From contig NZ_MWZD01000017.1 of NCBI RefSeq assembly GCF_002982315.1, positions 248,001 to 312,000 on the forward strand: a stretch of DNA of 64,000 nt. Reading direction: 5' to 3'. The first letter of the stretch is position 1; every line of letters begins with the position of its first letter. The stretch comes from Leucobacter massiliensis (GTDB lineage: Bacteria > Actinomycetota > Actinomycetes > Actinomycetales > Microbacteriaceae). The notes beneath the pieces were generated by a model. The model saw only the letters and a program-made list of their open reading frames with translations. It was not told the DNA's origin and searched no databases. The position numbers were made by a program, and so were the translations under genes. Of the stretch, positions 25,900 through 34,058 are shown in pieces.

Positions 25900-27456
25900 G
25901 TGAGCGAGCACAGCCATCGAGCCCCGGCGGAGTTCGCCGTGGAACTCGACCGCAGCGGCGGCCCGCTGCCGGCGCAGCTCGCGGCGCGCTTGCGCGAGGT
26001 CATCGACGGCGGCGTCCTGCGGCCCGGCGAGGCGATCCCGGCGACGCGGGCGCTGGCGAGCCGGCTCGCCGTGGCGCGCGGCGTGGTCGTCGCAGCCTAC
26101 GAGCAGCTCATCGCGGAGGGGTATCTGCGGGCGGAGCGCGGGCGCGGCACGGTCGTCAACCCGGAGCTGCCGCCGTCCGTCCCCGCGGCGGGCGAGGAGC
26201 CGCGCGCGCCGGGAGCCCCGGGAGCCCCGGGCGGTCCCGGGGCGGGACCCCGGGACGCGGACGGGCCGGACGCCGCGGGCGGCGCCGGGCGGGCAGAGCG
26301 CGATGCGGCCCCGGCAGCGGGGTCCGAGACGATGCCCCGGCCGCCGCTCGCGCCCGGCACGCCCCTCACCGACGTGGCCAGCCGGCCCGCCTGGCGCGCG
26401 GCGTGGCGAGCGGCGGCCGCTCAGGCCGATCGCCCGCCTCCCGCGCTCGGCGACGCCCGCCTGCGCGCCGAACTCGCCGAGCACCTGCGGCTCGTGCGCG
26501 GCACCGCGCGCCCCGCAGGTGACGTGCTCGTCACCGCCGGTGCGCGCGAGGGGCTGGGGCTGCTGCTGACGGCGCTCTCGGCCGGGCGGCCCGGCGGTCT
26601 CGTCGTCGGGGTGGAGGACCCGGGCTATCCCTCGCTACGAGGCGTCGCGGCCCGGCACGGAGCGCGGATCGTGTCGCTGCCCGTGGATGCGGACGGCCTC
26701 CGCACGGAGCAGCTGCCGAGCGGCCTGCTCGATCTCGTCATCGTGACACCCAGCCATCAGTACCCCGTGGGCGGGTCCCTGCCGCTGCCGCGGAGACGCG
26801 AGCTGCTCGACTGGGCTCGGCGCACGGGCGTGCTGATCGTGGAGGACGACTACGACTCGGAGCTGCGGCAGGTGGGCAGTCCGCTGCCCGCGCTTGCCGC
26901 GCTCGACGACCCCGCGGCCGGCTCGGTGGTCACCCTCGGCACCTTCTCGAGCACGGTGACGCCCGCGCTCGCCGCGGGCTTCCTGCTCGCACCCGCCTCG
27001 CTGCGCGCGCTGCTCGAGCCGGTGCGCCGCGATCTCGGTTCGCCGGTGTCGGCGGTGACGCAGCTGGCGCTCGCCGATTACCTCGCGAGCGGTGAGCTGC
27101 GCCGCAACATCGCGCGCGTGCGCCGGCGTCACGCGTCGCGTCGCGACCTGCTCTCCGAACGGCTCGCGGGGGTGCCCGGCGTGCGCATCCGGCCGACGAG
27201 CGGGGGACTGCACGCCGTCGTCGAACTGGCGGGCGAGCCGCGTGAGGCGCTGCGCCGGGAGGAGGAGACGGTGGCGAGCTCCCGTGAGCCGGCGCCGGGG
27301 TTCCCGGGCGGACTCGGGATCGCGGCGCTCGGCGCGTACTGGCAGCACGAGCGGCCGGACCGGGCCGCCGGTCTCGTGCTCGGACTGGGCGGCCCGGATG
27401 ACGCGGGCTTCGCGGCGGCGGTCGAGCGGCTGCGCGAGATCCTCTTGCGGAGCTGA
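25900..27456 (+). CDS. MocR/PdxR-type regulator (GntR HTH + aminotransferase-like domain)
   Basis: A 518-residue protein. An N-terminal winged helix (about 20-85: AQLAARLREVIDGGVLRPGEAIPATRALASRLAV) is joined by a long Pro/Gly/Ala-rich linker (about 85-150) to a fold-type-I aminotransferase domain with VTAGAREGLGLLL, VTPSHQYPVGGSLPL and VEDDYDSEL. At the place of the Schiff-base lysine (GTFSKT in PdxR) the sequence reads TFSST, with Ser351 in place of Lys. The domain may therefore not hold PLP covalently. Regulated genes unknown; candidates are the adjacent units. Confidence 0.86.
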   Translation: MSEHSHRAPAEFAVELDRSGGPLPAQLAARLREVIDGGVLRPGEAIPATRALASRLAVARGVVVAAYEQLIAEGYLRAERGRGTVVNPELPPSVPAAGEEPRAPGAPGAPGGPGAGPRDADGPDAAGGAGRAERDAAPAAGSETMPRPPLAPGTPLTDVASRPAWRAAWRAAAAQADRPPPALGDARLRAELAEHLRLVRGTARPAGDVLVTAGAREGLGLLLTALSAGRPGGLVVGVEDPGYPSLRGVAARHGARIVSLPVDADGLRTEQLPSGLLDLVIVTPSHQYPVGGSLPLPRRRELLDWARRTGVLIVEDDYDSELRQVGSPLPALAALDDPAAGSVVTLGTFSSTVTPALAAGFLLAPASLRALLEPVRRDLGSPVSAVTQLALADYLASGELRRNIARVRRRHASRRDLLSERLAGVPGVRIRPTSGGLHAVVELAGEPREALRREEETVASSREPAPGFPGGLGIAALGAYWQHERPDRAAGLVLGLGGPDDAGFAAAVERLREILLRS

Positions 27457-27534
27457 GCCGCGATGAGCGGCGGGGCGCCCGGCCGCTGCCGGCGGGCGGC
27501 GCGCGGTCGCCGGATGGGGCCGGCGCCGAGCGGG

Positions 27535-27540
27535 TAGCCT
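27535..27540 (+). promoter_or_regulatory. -10 element, leaderless start of the DtxR-family gene
   Basis: TAGCCT six bases before the GTG at 27547. Confidence 0.5.
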
Positions 27541-27546
27541 GGAGGG

Positions 27547-28230
27547 GTGAGCGTTGACGATATCTCGCCGAGCATGCAGAACTACCTCAAGGTGATCTGG
27601 GGACTGCAGGAGTGGTCGGACGTCCCGGTGTCGAACTCCGCGATCGCGGAGGCGGCGGGCGTGCGACTCTCGACCGTTTCCGATGCGCTGCGCAAGCTCT
27701 CCGATCTCGAGCTCATCGGGCACGCGCGCTACGGCAATGTGACGCTCACCGAGCTCGGCCGGCAGCACGCGGTGGCGATGATCCGCCGCCACCGGCTGCT
27801 CGAGACCTTCCTGGTGCGCGTCCTCGACTACGAGTGGGACGAGGTCCATGCGGAGGCCGACCGGCTGGAGCACGCGGTCTCCGACGGGCTGATCGACCGC
27901 GTGGATCGCGTGCTCGGCTACCCGAGCCGTGATCCGCACGGCGACCCGATCCCGGGTGCCGACGGCCGGGTGCACCGGCCGGACGCCGTGATCCTCGCCG
28001 AGGCTCCCGCGCCCTGCCGGGTCCGCGTCGAGCGGATCTCCGACTCGGACAACGAGATGCTGCAGTATTTCGCGAGCCGCGGCCTCGTGGTCGACGCCGA
28101 GCTGGAGGTGCTCCCGGGTGAGCCCTACTCCGAGACGGTGACGGTGCGCGTGGCGGGATCCGCCGCGCCGGTCAGTCTCGGAGCTGCGGCTGCCGCTTCG
28201 GTGTGGGTGGCGCGGGACCCGCGGCCTTGA
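27547..28230 (+). CDS. DtxR/MntR-family metal-dependent repressor
   Basis: A 227-residue iron- or manganese-dependent regulator. The N-terminal winged helix (MQNYLKVIWGLQEWSDVPVSNSAIAEAAGVRLSTVSDALRKL) is followed by the dimerisation/metal domain with HRLLETFLVRVLDYEWDEVHAEADRLEHAVSD (His, Glu and His ligands of the family) and a C-terminal FeoA/SH3-like domain. The third-domain length suggests IdeR/DtxR-type architecture; the metal is not certain. Its last 59 bases overlap, on the other strand, the 3' end of an SMR gene. Confidence 0.9.
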   Translation: MSVDDISPSMQNYLKVIWGLQEWSDVPVSNSAIAEAAGVRLSTVSDALRKLSDLELIGHARYGNVTLTELGRQHAVAMIRRHRLLETFLVRVLDYEWDEVHAEADRLEHAVSDGLIDRVDRVLGYPSRDPHGDPIPGADGRVHRPDAVILAEAPAPCRVRVERISDSDNEMLQYFASRGLVVDAELEVLPGEPYSETVTVRVAGSAAPVSLGAAAAASVWVARDPRP

Positions 28231-28585
28231 GGCCGATCACGCACGCCACGATGCCCGCGATGAAGAGGAGCTTGAGCGGCGACGGCTGCTCGGTGCCGAG
28301 CAGGACCGAGGCGCTCACGGTGAGGGCGGCGCCGAGGCCGGTCCAGACCGCGTAGGCGATGCTGACGGGGATGCCGAGCATCGCGTAGCCGAGGCCGGCC
28401 ATGCTGAGCGGGCTCGCGATGCAGAACACGAGCGCGGGCAGGAACACGGTGAAGCCCTCGGACTCCGCGAGGGCGACGGCCCAGACGGCTTCCAGGCCGG
28501 CACTGGCGAACAGCACCGCCCAGTGCGAGCCGCGGGCGACCTTCGCCGCGGCAGGCTGCCGCGGGGCGGGGCGGGGGGCGCGCAC
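28172..28585 (-). CDS. SMR-family exporter subunit (Gdx/SugE-like), second of pair
   Basis: A 137-residue four-helix small multidrug resistance protein. The membrane Glu is in GLEAVWAVALAESEGF at about residue 32, and TM3 reads PVSIAYAVWTGLGA. The G-x-E-x-x-WA-x-AL pattern is that of guanidinium exporters (Gdx, formerly SugE) rather than EmrE. Starts at GTG one base after the stop of the partner gene (TGAgGTG), so the two are translated together, probably as a heterodimer like YkkCD. N-terminal basic and C-terminal Pro-rich extensions are longer than usual. The 3' end overlaps the DtxR-family gene by 59 bases. Confidence 0.9.
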   Translation of the reverse strand: MRAPRPAPRQPAAAKVARGSHWAVLFASAGLEAVWAVALAESEGFTVFLPALVFCIASPLSMAGLGYAMLGIPVSIAYAVWTGLGAALTVSASVLLGTEQPSPLKLLFIAGIVACVIGLKAAGPAPPTPKRQPQLRD

Positions 28586-28586
28586 C

Positions 28587-28907
28587 TCAGCTCACCACCT
28601 TCAGCCCGACGACGCACGCGACGAGGCCGAACAGGAGCGCGATGCGGAGCAGCGTCGGCCGGTCGCGCCGGGTGGCCATCGCCCAAGCGGCGGTGAGCAC
28701 GGCACCGATCCCCACCCACACCGCGTAGGCGGTGCCGACGGGGATCTCGAGCATGGCGTAGGCGAGCCCCAGGAAGCTGGCCAGGAGTGAGACGAGGAAG
28801 AGAACGCTCGGCCAGAGCCGGCGGAAACCTCTCGACGCATCGAGCGCGGAGGCCCACACCGCCTCCAGCACTCCGCTCAGGATCAACACGGTCCACGCGA
28901 GTGACAC
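28587..28907 (-). CDS. SMR-family guanidinium exporter subunit (Gdx/SugE-like), first of pair
   Basis: A 106-residue, four-TM protein. SLAWTVLILSGVLEAVWASALDASRGFRRLWPS closely follows SugE/Gdx, with the proton/substrate-coupling Glu in the GVLEAVWA helix and PVGTAYAVWVGIGAVLTA in TM3. GTG 28907 is chosen because GAGAGA lies seven bases upstream and the length then fits the family; a longer reading frame runs back through the riboswitch. The upstream aptamer implies induction by guanidine, supporting export of guanidinium from the cytosol. Confidence 0.92.
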   Translation of the reverse strand: MSLAWTVLILSGVLEAVWASALDASRGFRRLWPSVLFLVSLLASFLGLAYAMLEIPVGTAYAVWVGIGAVLTAAWAMATRRDRPTLLRIALLFGLVACVVGLKVVS

Positions 28908-28921
28908 GGCTTCATCTCTCT

Positions 28922-28959
28922 GGCAGTCGTCAGTGAGCGGGTACTGCTCCCTCGTCCGC
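28922..28959 (-). promoter_or_regulatory. guanidine-III (ykkC-III) riboswitch
   Basis: On the minus strand the 38 bases begin GCGGACGAGG and continue through AGTACCCGC to GACGACTGCC. P1 is GCGG (28959-28956) with CCGC (28940-28937). The pseudoknot is GCAGT (28947-28943) with ACTGC (28927-28923). The invariant-looking GGACGAGG, the AC before CCG, the TCA after P1 and a GAC match the class III consensus as I recall it (Thermobifida fusca example). The 3' pseudoknot strand abuts the Shine-Dalgarno sequence of the exporter gene at 28915-28920, which fits translational control. Confidence 0.85.
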
Positions 28960-29188
28960 ACCCCTTCCCACAGGGGTCCCGAGACAGTCTTCCACACAGG
29001 CCGAGCGCTCGGGCTGTGCGGCGGCTGTGCAGCTCAAGCCACGCCTGCGCAGATCGAGCCACGGTCGTGCGGTCTGCGCCTCGGTGGTGCGGTCCGCGCC
29101 ACGGCTCGCGCGGGGAACGGAAAGCGGGCGACTCCGGCCCGGATGCGGGATAATGGACTCGAGGGCGAGGGGCCTGGAGAGGAGCGCG

Positions 29189-29833
29189 GTGTTCGGTTGG
29201 TCGAAACGACGCAAGCGCGGGAAGAACCGCCCGCCCCGCAGGCTGCCCCGCCGCGTACTCGCCCCGGTCGAGGAGATCGTCGAGCAGGGGCTCCTGGTCG
29301 CCGACGTGGCCGTGCGCATGACCGTCAAGAACGCGATCATCATGAACGCGCTGAAGCGTCACGTCGACTACGACGAGTCGCAGATCGTGGACATGGTGCG
29401 CGAGGCCACGGAAGACCTCGCCTCCGAGCGCGAGCGCGACGCCCAGCACATCGCGCGGATGCGCGACGAGATCCGGGACACCGGCCGCAGCTCCTGGAGC
29501 GAGTCCGACTACGGCAACGACGACAACCGCACGCTGCGCCACCGGCAGGAGGTGTACGAGGGCGTCGCCGTCGAGCTGCGCGAGCGCGCCCGCGACGAGG
29601 AGTACCTGCGCGCCACCGCCGAACGCGCGCGTGAGCTGGCCTGGCACGAGATCGGCGACTCGCTGAAGGAACGCGCGACGCACCCCTACTACAGCGGCGG
29701 CCACGACGAGGAGTACCGCAGCGAGCGCGAGGGGCGGATCCAGCAGCTCATCGAGAAGGACCTCACCGCGCTCGTGCAGCAGCGGACCGGCTCCCCGAAG
29801 GGCCGCAGGCTGCGCCGAGGCAAGACGTCCTGA
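29189..29833 (+). CDS. conserved helical protein, unknown function
   Basis: A 214-residue hydrophilic protein. The N-terminus is very basic (KRRKRGKNRPPRRLPRR). Long charged helices dominate the rest (EDLASERERDAQHIARMRDEI; YLRATAERARELAWHEIGDSL), with GRIQQLIEKDLTALVQ and another basic tail at the end. No enzyme motif or membrane segment; coiled-coil assembly or nucleic-acid contact is possible but not shown. GTG 29189 is chosen because GGAGAGGA lies just upstream; GATAAT at 29149-29154 may be the -10. Common in Microbacteriaceae in my recollection. Confidence 0.65.
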   Translation: MFGWSKRRKRGKNRPPRRLPRRVLAPVEEIVEQGLLVADVAVRMTVKNAIIMNALKRHVDYDESQIVDMVREATEDLASERERDAQHIARMRDEIRDTGRSSWSESDYGNDDNRTLRHRQEVYEGVAVELRERARDEEYLRATAERARELAWHEIGDSLKERATHPYYSGGHDEEYRSEREGRIQQLIEKDLTALVQQRTGSPKGRRLRRGKTS

Positions 29834-29869
29834 GCGACGCGGTCGGCCCGGCCCGCAGCGTCGCTCCGC

Positions 29870-30193
29870 TCAGCGCGCGAGCAGCTCGGGGTGGCGCTCG
29901 ATGACGCCGGCGACGTACCAGCACGAGGCGCGCACGCGGCGCCCGCCGACCGCATCGCCCGTGAGCGCACGGCGGGCGAGCAGCCCCGCCAGCCCCGTGC
30001 CCCGGAGCGCGGGGGCGACCACCGTGTGGTCGAAGTCGATGGCGTCCTCGCCGATCAGCGAGTAGTGCGCCTCCCCGACGAGGCTGCGCGCGCCGGAGTC
30101 CTCCCGGTACAGCGCATAGCGCCCCCGATCCGGCTCGTGAACGATTGCGAAACCGTCGGCCGCTGCCTGAACCTCGTCCGAGTATCTCGCCAT
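29870..30193 (-). CDS. small GNAT-like N-acetyltransferase (YjdJ type)
   Basis: A 107-residue protein of the short GCN5-like (Acetyltransf_CG) family: EAHYSLIGEDAIDFDHTVVAPALRGTGLAGLLARRAL, with the acetyl-CoA loop RGTGLA, and ASCWYVAGVIERHPE at the end. Substrate unknown. Convergent with the preceding gene. Confidence 0.85.
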   Translation of the reverse strand: MARYSDEVQAAADGFAIVHEPDRGRYALYREDSGARSLVGEAHYSLIGEDAIDFDHTVVAPALRGTGLAGLLARRALTGDAVGGRRVRASCWYVAGVIERHPELLAR

Positions 30194-30199
30194 GCCCCC

Positions 30200-30205
30200 A
30201 CCCTA
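30200..30205 (-). promoter_or_regulatory. -10 element, leaderless start of GNAT gene
   Basis: TAGGGT on the minus strand, six bases before the ATG at 30193. Confidence 0.5.
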
Positions 30206-30235
30206 GTGTCCGCCGAGCGGCCCCGGAAGGGCCGG

Positions 30236-30241
30236 TATCCT
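30236..30241 (+). promoter_or_regulatory. -10 element of the lipoprotein operon
   Basis: TATCCT seven bases before the GTG at 30249, about 30 bp from the opposing GNAT promoter. Confidence 0.45.
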
Positions 30242-30248
30242 CGGTACC

Positions 30249-30908
30249 GTGCGAACGAGGAGCGGGATCCGGGCCGCCGCGATGGCGGCGTGCGCAACGC
30301 TCTGCCTCACCGTGCTCGGGTGCTCGGACCCGGAGCCGCCTCCCCCCGAAGTGCTTTCCGTGAGCGCCGCCGGTGGCGCGTATCTCGACGCCGTCTGCCC
30401 GGTGAACGCCGCCTGGGACGCGGCCGATCTCGAACTCGACCGCCTGCGGCTCGCGGCCGGGCGCGGGGGAGAGCGGCTCGACGCGCGGCCGCTGGCCGAG
30501 GCCCTTCGCGGGGTCGCCACGGCGAGCGAGCGTGCCGCCGAGGAGCTCGACGCGGCATCCCGGCGGTGGCCGGCCGGGACGGAGGCGGCCGTCGAGTCCG
30601 TCCTTGCCAGCCTGCAAGACGATGCCGCGCAAGCGCGCCGGGTGGCGAAGCTCGACGCTGACGAGCTGCTGGGCTATGCCTGGCAGGACGCGGACGTGAC
30701 CGGCGAAGCGGCCGCGGCGGCACGGGCCGCGCTCGGACTCCCCGAGGACCCCGAGGCGGCCTGTGCGGAGCGGGAGGAGAGCGGCGGCGCCGGCGGCGCC
30801 GGTGAGGCAGGCGGCGAGGCAGGCGGCGCCGACGACGCCGGCCCCGCAGCCGGGGACCCCGAGCCGGGGAACAGCGGGAACGCGGGCGCGCCGGAGCAGG
30901 CGCCGTGA
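30249..30908 (+). CDS. putative lipoprotein
   Basis: A 219-residue exported protein. Signal peptide with lipobox LTVLGC (Cys at about 25), followed by a short Pro-rich linker and a helical domain (about 40-165) containing AYLDAVCPVNAAWDAADLELDRL. A Gly/Ala/Glu-rich disordered tail (from ~170) ends it. No assigned family. Its last four bases overlap the start of the adenosylhomocysteinase-like gene (GTGA), so it opens a three-gene unit with that gene and the deaminase, though the functional link is unclear. Confidence 0.72.
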   Translation: MRTRSGIRAAAMAACATLCLTVLGCSDPEPPPPEVLSVSAAGGAYLDAVCPVNAAWDAADLELDRLRLAAGRGGERLDARPLAEALRGVATASERAAEELDAASRRWPAGTEAAVESVLASLQDDAAQARRVAKLDADELLGYAWQDADVTGEAAAAARAALGLPEDPEAACAEREESGGAGGAGEAGGEAGGADDAGPAAGDPEPGNSGNAGAPEQAP

Positions 30909-32590
30909 CGGGGGCGCCGGGAATGGAATCGGAGGGGCCGCGGGCGCTCGCGGTCGAGCGGGCGCTGCGTGCCGCCGCCCGCGCCGGAAACCGCCTGCTG
31001 GCGGGAGGGATCGTCGAGCTCGACGTGTCAGACGCGCGGAGCCGGGAGGCGCTGGAGGCGGCGCTCGCCCGCGCCGGGGCGCGCAGCGCCGAAGACGCCG
31101 GGCGGCAGGGGGAGTTCGTCTTCGCCGACCGGTCTGACCTGCCGCCTCGCGCGGCAGGGACGGGGGAGCCCGGCGCGTCCGCGGTGCCAGCGGTGCGGGT
31201 GGGCCTCGACGGCTCCGTGGCCTCGGAACGCGGCGCGGACGCAGCGTCTCGGATCGACTGGGCGGCGCGCGGTATGCCGGTCACCGCCCGCCTGGCAGAG
31301 CGGCTGCAGACCGCGTGCGCGGAGCGGAGCGGCGGTGCGCCGCGGATCGCGGTCAGCCTCGTCCTCGAACCCAAGACCGCTGCCCTGGTCCTCGCCCTCG
31401 CCCGGGCCGGCTGCGAGGTCGCCGTGTTCGGGGCGGTCTCGGAGACCGATCCCGAGGTGGCGAAGGCGCTCGCCGCGGACGGGAGGATCGCGGTCTTCGC
31501 CCCGGACGAGCGGACGCCCGAGGCCGAGGCGGATCCCGCGGCCGTCGACCGCGCTCACGCCGCGGGGATCCTCGCATGGTCGCCCGAGTACCTCATCGAC
31601 GACGGGGCGCATCTCATCCGCCTCGCCCACACCGAGTGCCCCGAGGCGCTCGGCAGCCTGCGCGGTGCGGCCGAGGAGACCACGAGCGGCGTGCGGCCCC
31701 TGCGCGAGATGGCGGCCGAGGGGGCATTGCAGCTGCCGGTCATCGTGGTCAACGACGCGCGCACCAAGACCGGCTTCGACAACCTCGTGGGCACCGGGCA
31801 GTCATGCGTCTTCGCCATCGCAGAACTGCTCGACGCCGCCGGCTGGGGCGGCCCGGGCGGCGAATCGGGGAACGCGGGCGGAGGCTACCGGGGCGTCGCG
31901 GGCTCCCGGTGGGCCGTCGTCGGCTACGGCCCGGTCGGCGCCGGGACCGCCCGCTTCGCAGCGGCGCTGGGGGCGCGCGTCACCGTGGTCGAGCGGGATC
32001 CGGTGCGCGCACTCGCCGCGCTGCACGACGGATTCGAGGCACGGCCGCTGCGCGAGGCCCTGCCCGACGCCGATGTGGTGGTGAGCGCCACGGGCGTGTG
32101 GCACACCCTCGACGCCGCGGCCTTCGAGCTGATGCGCCCGGGCACGGCGGTCGCCGTCGCCGGCGGCATCGACGGCGAGCTCGGCCTGGACCAGTTGCGG
32201 CGCGACGGCTGGAGCCGGGTCTCGCGCGCGCCCGGCGTGAGCGAGTGGACGGCGCCGGGCGCCGCCCGCGGCCCCTGGGTGCTCGCCGACGGGGAGGGCG
32301 TCAACTACACCGCGGCCGAGGGGAACCCCATCGAGGTGATGGATCTGTCGTTCGCCACCCAGATCGCGGCGCTGCTCCGGCTCCTGCACGGAGCGCTGCC
32401 GCCCGGCGTGCACGCGCTTCCCGAGGCCGACGAGCGGCTGGTGGCACGGGAGGCGCTCGCGGCCCGCGGCGGCGGCGCGGAACCCGGTGGCGGCGCGGAC
32501 CGGCCGGGCGGTGCCGCGCAACCCTGGGACGTGCACCGCTACCGAGGCCGGTTCGGGGACGAACCGGAGGGCCCTACAATCGACGGGTGA
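30905..32590 (+). CDS. divergent adenosylhomocysteinase-like protein
   Basis: A 561-residue protein with the AdoHcyase/Rossmann architecture. EETTSGVRPLREM (E257-E258) and TKTGFDN (K288, D292, N293) match the substrate-hydride-transfer region, and VVGYGPVGAGTARFAAALGARV is the NAD site. The canonical Cys after DNxYG is Thr297. The GHFD and ATGHP histidine motifs are replaced by GGID and AEGNP, and the early substrate His region reads SLVLEPKTA. The C-terminal Lys/Tyr tail that closes the neighbour's NAD site is not recognisable. It may hydrolyse an altered substrate or be a regulator. A GTG start overlaps the lipoprotein gene; the stop overlaps the deaminase start. Confidence 0.75.
   Translation: MTGAPGMESEGPRALAVERALRAAARAGNRLLAGGIVELDVSDARSREALEAALARAGARSAEDAGRQGEFVFADRSDLPPRAAGTGEPGASAVPAVRVGLDGSVASERGADAASRIDWAARGMPVTARLAERLQTACAERSGGAPRIAVSLVLEPKTAALVLALARAGCEVAVFGAVSETDPEVAKALAADGRIAVFAPDERTPEAEADPAAVDRAHAAGILAWSPEYLIDDGAHLIRLAHTECPEALGSLRGAAEETTSGVRPLREMAAEGALQLPVIVVNDARTKTGFDNLVGTGQSCVFAIAELLDAAGWGGPGGESGNAGGGYRGVAGSRWAVVGYGPVGAGTARFAAALGARVTVVERDPVRALAALHDGFEARPLREALPDADVVVSATGVWHTLDAAAFELMRPGTAVAVAGGIDGELGLDQLRRDGWSRVSRAPGVSEWTAPGAARGPWVLADGEGVNYTAAEGNPIEVMDLSFATQIAALLRLLHGALPPGVHALPEADERLVAREALAARGGGAEPGGGADRPGGAAQPWDVHRYRGRFGDEPEGPTIDG
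32575..32580 (+). promoter_or_regulatory. internal -10-like element before the deaminase gene
   Basis: TACAAT six bases before the GTG at 32587, inside the end of the preceding gene; could supply a separate leaderless transcript. Confidence 0.4.
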
Positions 32591-33903
32591 CCACGCCACC
32601 CCCCGTCTCCGTCTATAGCGCCTCGCTCGTGCTCCCCGTGACGAGCCCGCCCATCCCGGACGGCGCGGTGGCGGTGCGCGAGGGGCGGATCCTGCACGTC
32701 GGGGATCGCCGCTGGGTGCTCGACGCGCTCGGCGCGCGCGGCGCGCGCTACCACGAGGAGCACTGGGAGGGCGTGCTCGCACCCGGGCTCGTCAATGCGC
32801 ACACGCATCTGCAGTACACCCGCATGGCGGAGGTCGCCTCGCGCAGCTACGCGGGCTTCGACGACTGGGGGACGGCCTTCGACGAGGCCTACGCCGCCGC
32901 CGATCGCGACTGGGCGGCCGCGGCGGCCGAGGGCGCCGCCGCGAGCCTCGCGGCGGGCGTCACGGCGGCGGCCGACGTCGTCACCGACCGGGAAGCTCTG
33001 GGCGCGCTGCACGACGCCGGCATGCACGGCATCGCCTACTGGGAGGTGTACGGCGCGAGCAACGCCGACTGGGGGGAGGCAGCGCGAGAGCGGGTTCGCG
33101 AGCAGATCCGCGGCATCCCGTCCCCGCCCGGCGCGGGCGTCTCGCCGCACGCTCCCTACTCGCTGGAGGTGCAGCCGCTGCTCGAACTGCCGGACATCGT
33201 ACGCGAGGAGGGGCTGCGGCTGCACATCCACCTCGCCGAGGCGCACATGGAGCGCGAGTTCGACGGCATCGACGGCTACGCGGGGGCCGGGCCGGGTGGC
33301 CACGGCGGCTGGCCCGAGCTGGAAGCCGACAGCTTCCGCGCGCTCCGCTCGCACGGGATCGGCGTCTCCTCGACCCAGTTCGTCGATCACCTCGGGGTGC
33401 TGGGGCCGGACTGCCACATCGCCCACGGCGTGTACGTGAGCGCCGAGGATCGTGCGCTGCTGCGCGCCCGGGGCACGAGCGTCGCCCTGTGCCCGCGCTC
33501 CAACGAGGTGATCGGCCTCGACATGCCGCCCGTCGCGGCGTACCTGCGCGAGGGCAACCCCATCGCGGTGGGCACCGACTCGCTCTCCTCATCCCCGTCA
33601 CTCGACCTGATGGCGGACGTCGCCGCGCTCGCACGCGTCGCCCGGACGCAGGGGTACCAGGGCGATGACCTGCACCAGCGCCTCTTCACCGCGGCGACCC
33701 TCGGAGGGGCCGCCGCGATGGGCCTGCACGTGGGCCGGGAGCGCATCGGCCAGCTGGGCGTGGGCGCGGTCGCCGATATCGCCTGCTTCGAGCTCGCCGC
33801 CCGCGAACCCGAAGCCGCGCTCGTCGAACTGGTCGAGGACGGGGCCGGGCGCGCCAGGAGGACGATCCTCGCGGGACGCCCCGTCCCGGGGTCGGGGGAG
33901 TGA
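32587..33903 (+). CDS. amidohydrolase-family deaminase (SAH/MTA deaminase-like)
   Basis: A 438-residue (beta/alpha)8 metal hydrolase of the ATZ/TRZ branch. Ligands are visible: H72 and H74 (NAHTHLQ), H215 (HIHLAE), H280 (AHGVYV) and D331 (GTDSLSSSPSLDLMADV). The family includes 5'-methylthioadenosine/S-adenosylhomocysteine deaminase, guanine deaminase and aminofutalosine deaminase; the neighbour favours a nucleoside-thioether substrate. GTG start overlaps the previous stop codon by four bases. The next gene starts 155 bases on with its own promoter. Confidence 0.85.
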   Translation: MTTPPPVSVYSASLVLPVTSPPIPDGAVAVREGRILHVGDRRWVLDALGARGARYHEEHWEGVLAPGLVNAHTHLQYTRMAEVASRSYAGFDDWGTAFDEAYAAADRDWAAAAAEGAAASLAAGVTAAADVVTDREALGALHDAGMHGIAYWEVYGASNADWGEAARERVREQIRGIPSPPGAGVSPHAPYSLEVQPLLELPDIVREEGLRLHIHLAEAHMEREFDGIDGYAGAGPGGHGGWPELEADSFRALRSHGIGVSSTQFVDHLGVLGPDCHIAHGVYVSAEDRALLRARGTSVALCPRSNEVIGLDMPPVAAYLREGNPIAVGTDSLSSSPSLDLMADVAALARVARTQGYQGDDLHQRLFTAATLGGAAAMGLHVGRERIGQLGVGAVADIACFELAAREPEAALVELVEDGAGRARRTILAGRPVPGSGE

Positions 33904-33982
33904 CCGGCCGGGCTCCCGGACGCCGCGGCGCGGGCTATGACGCCGGATGACGGTCCAGGCCGCGAGCCTCGGAGCCGTCTCG

Positions 33983-33988
33983 TAGAAT
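33983..33988 (+). promoter_or_regulatory. -10 element of the amino acid ABC operon
   Basis: TAGAAT; it implies a leader of about 65 bases before the ATG at 34059, with GC-rich inverted repeats between. Confidence 0.45.
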
Positions 33989-34058
33989 GGTGACCTGCTC
34001 GCGCGGGAAGGCCGCGCGAACCGGCCGTCACGGGCCGGCCGCCAGAAGGAGAACCCCC

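Noticed and set aside
31315..32586. Upstream extension of the deaminase frame through the AdoHcyase-like gene
   Set aside because: Arg/Gly-rich shadow sequence; GTG 32587 with a -10 six bases before gives the correct N-terminus.
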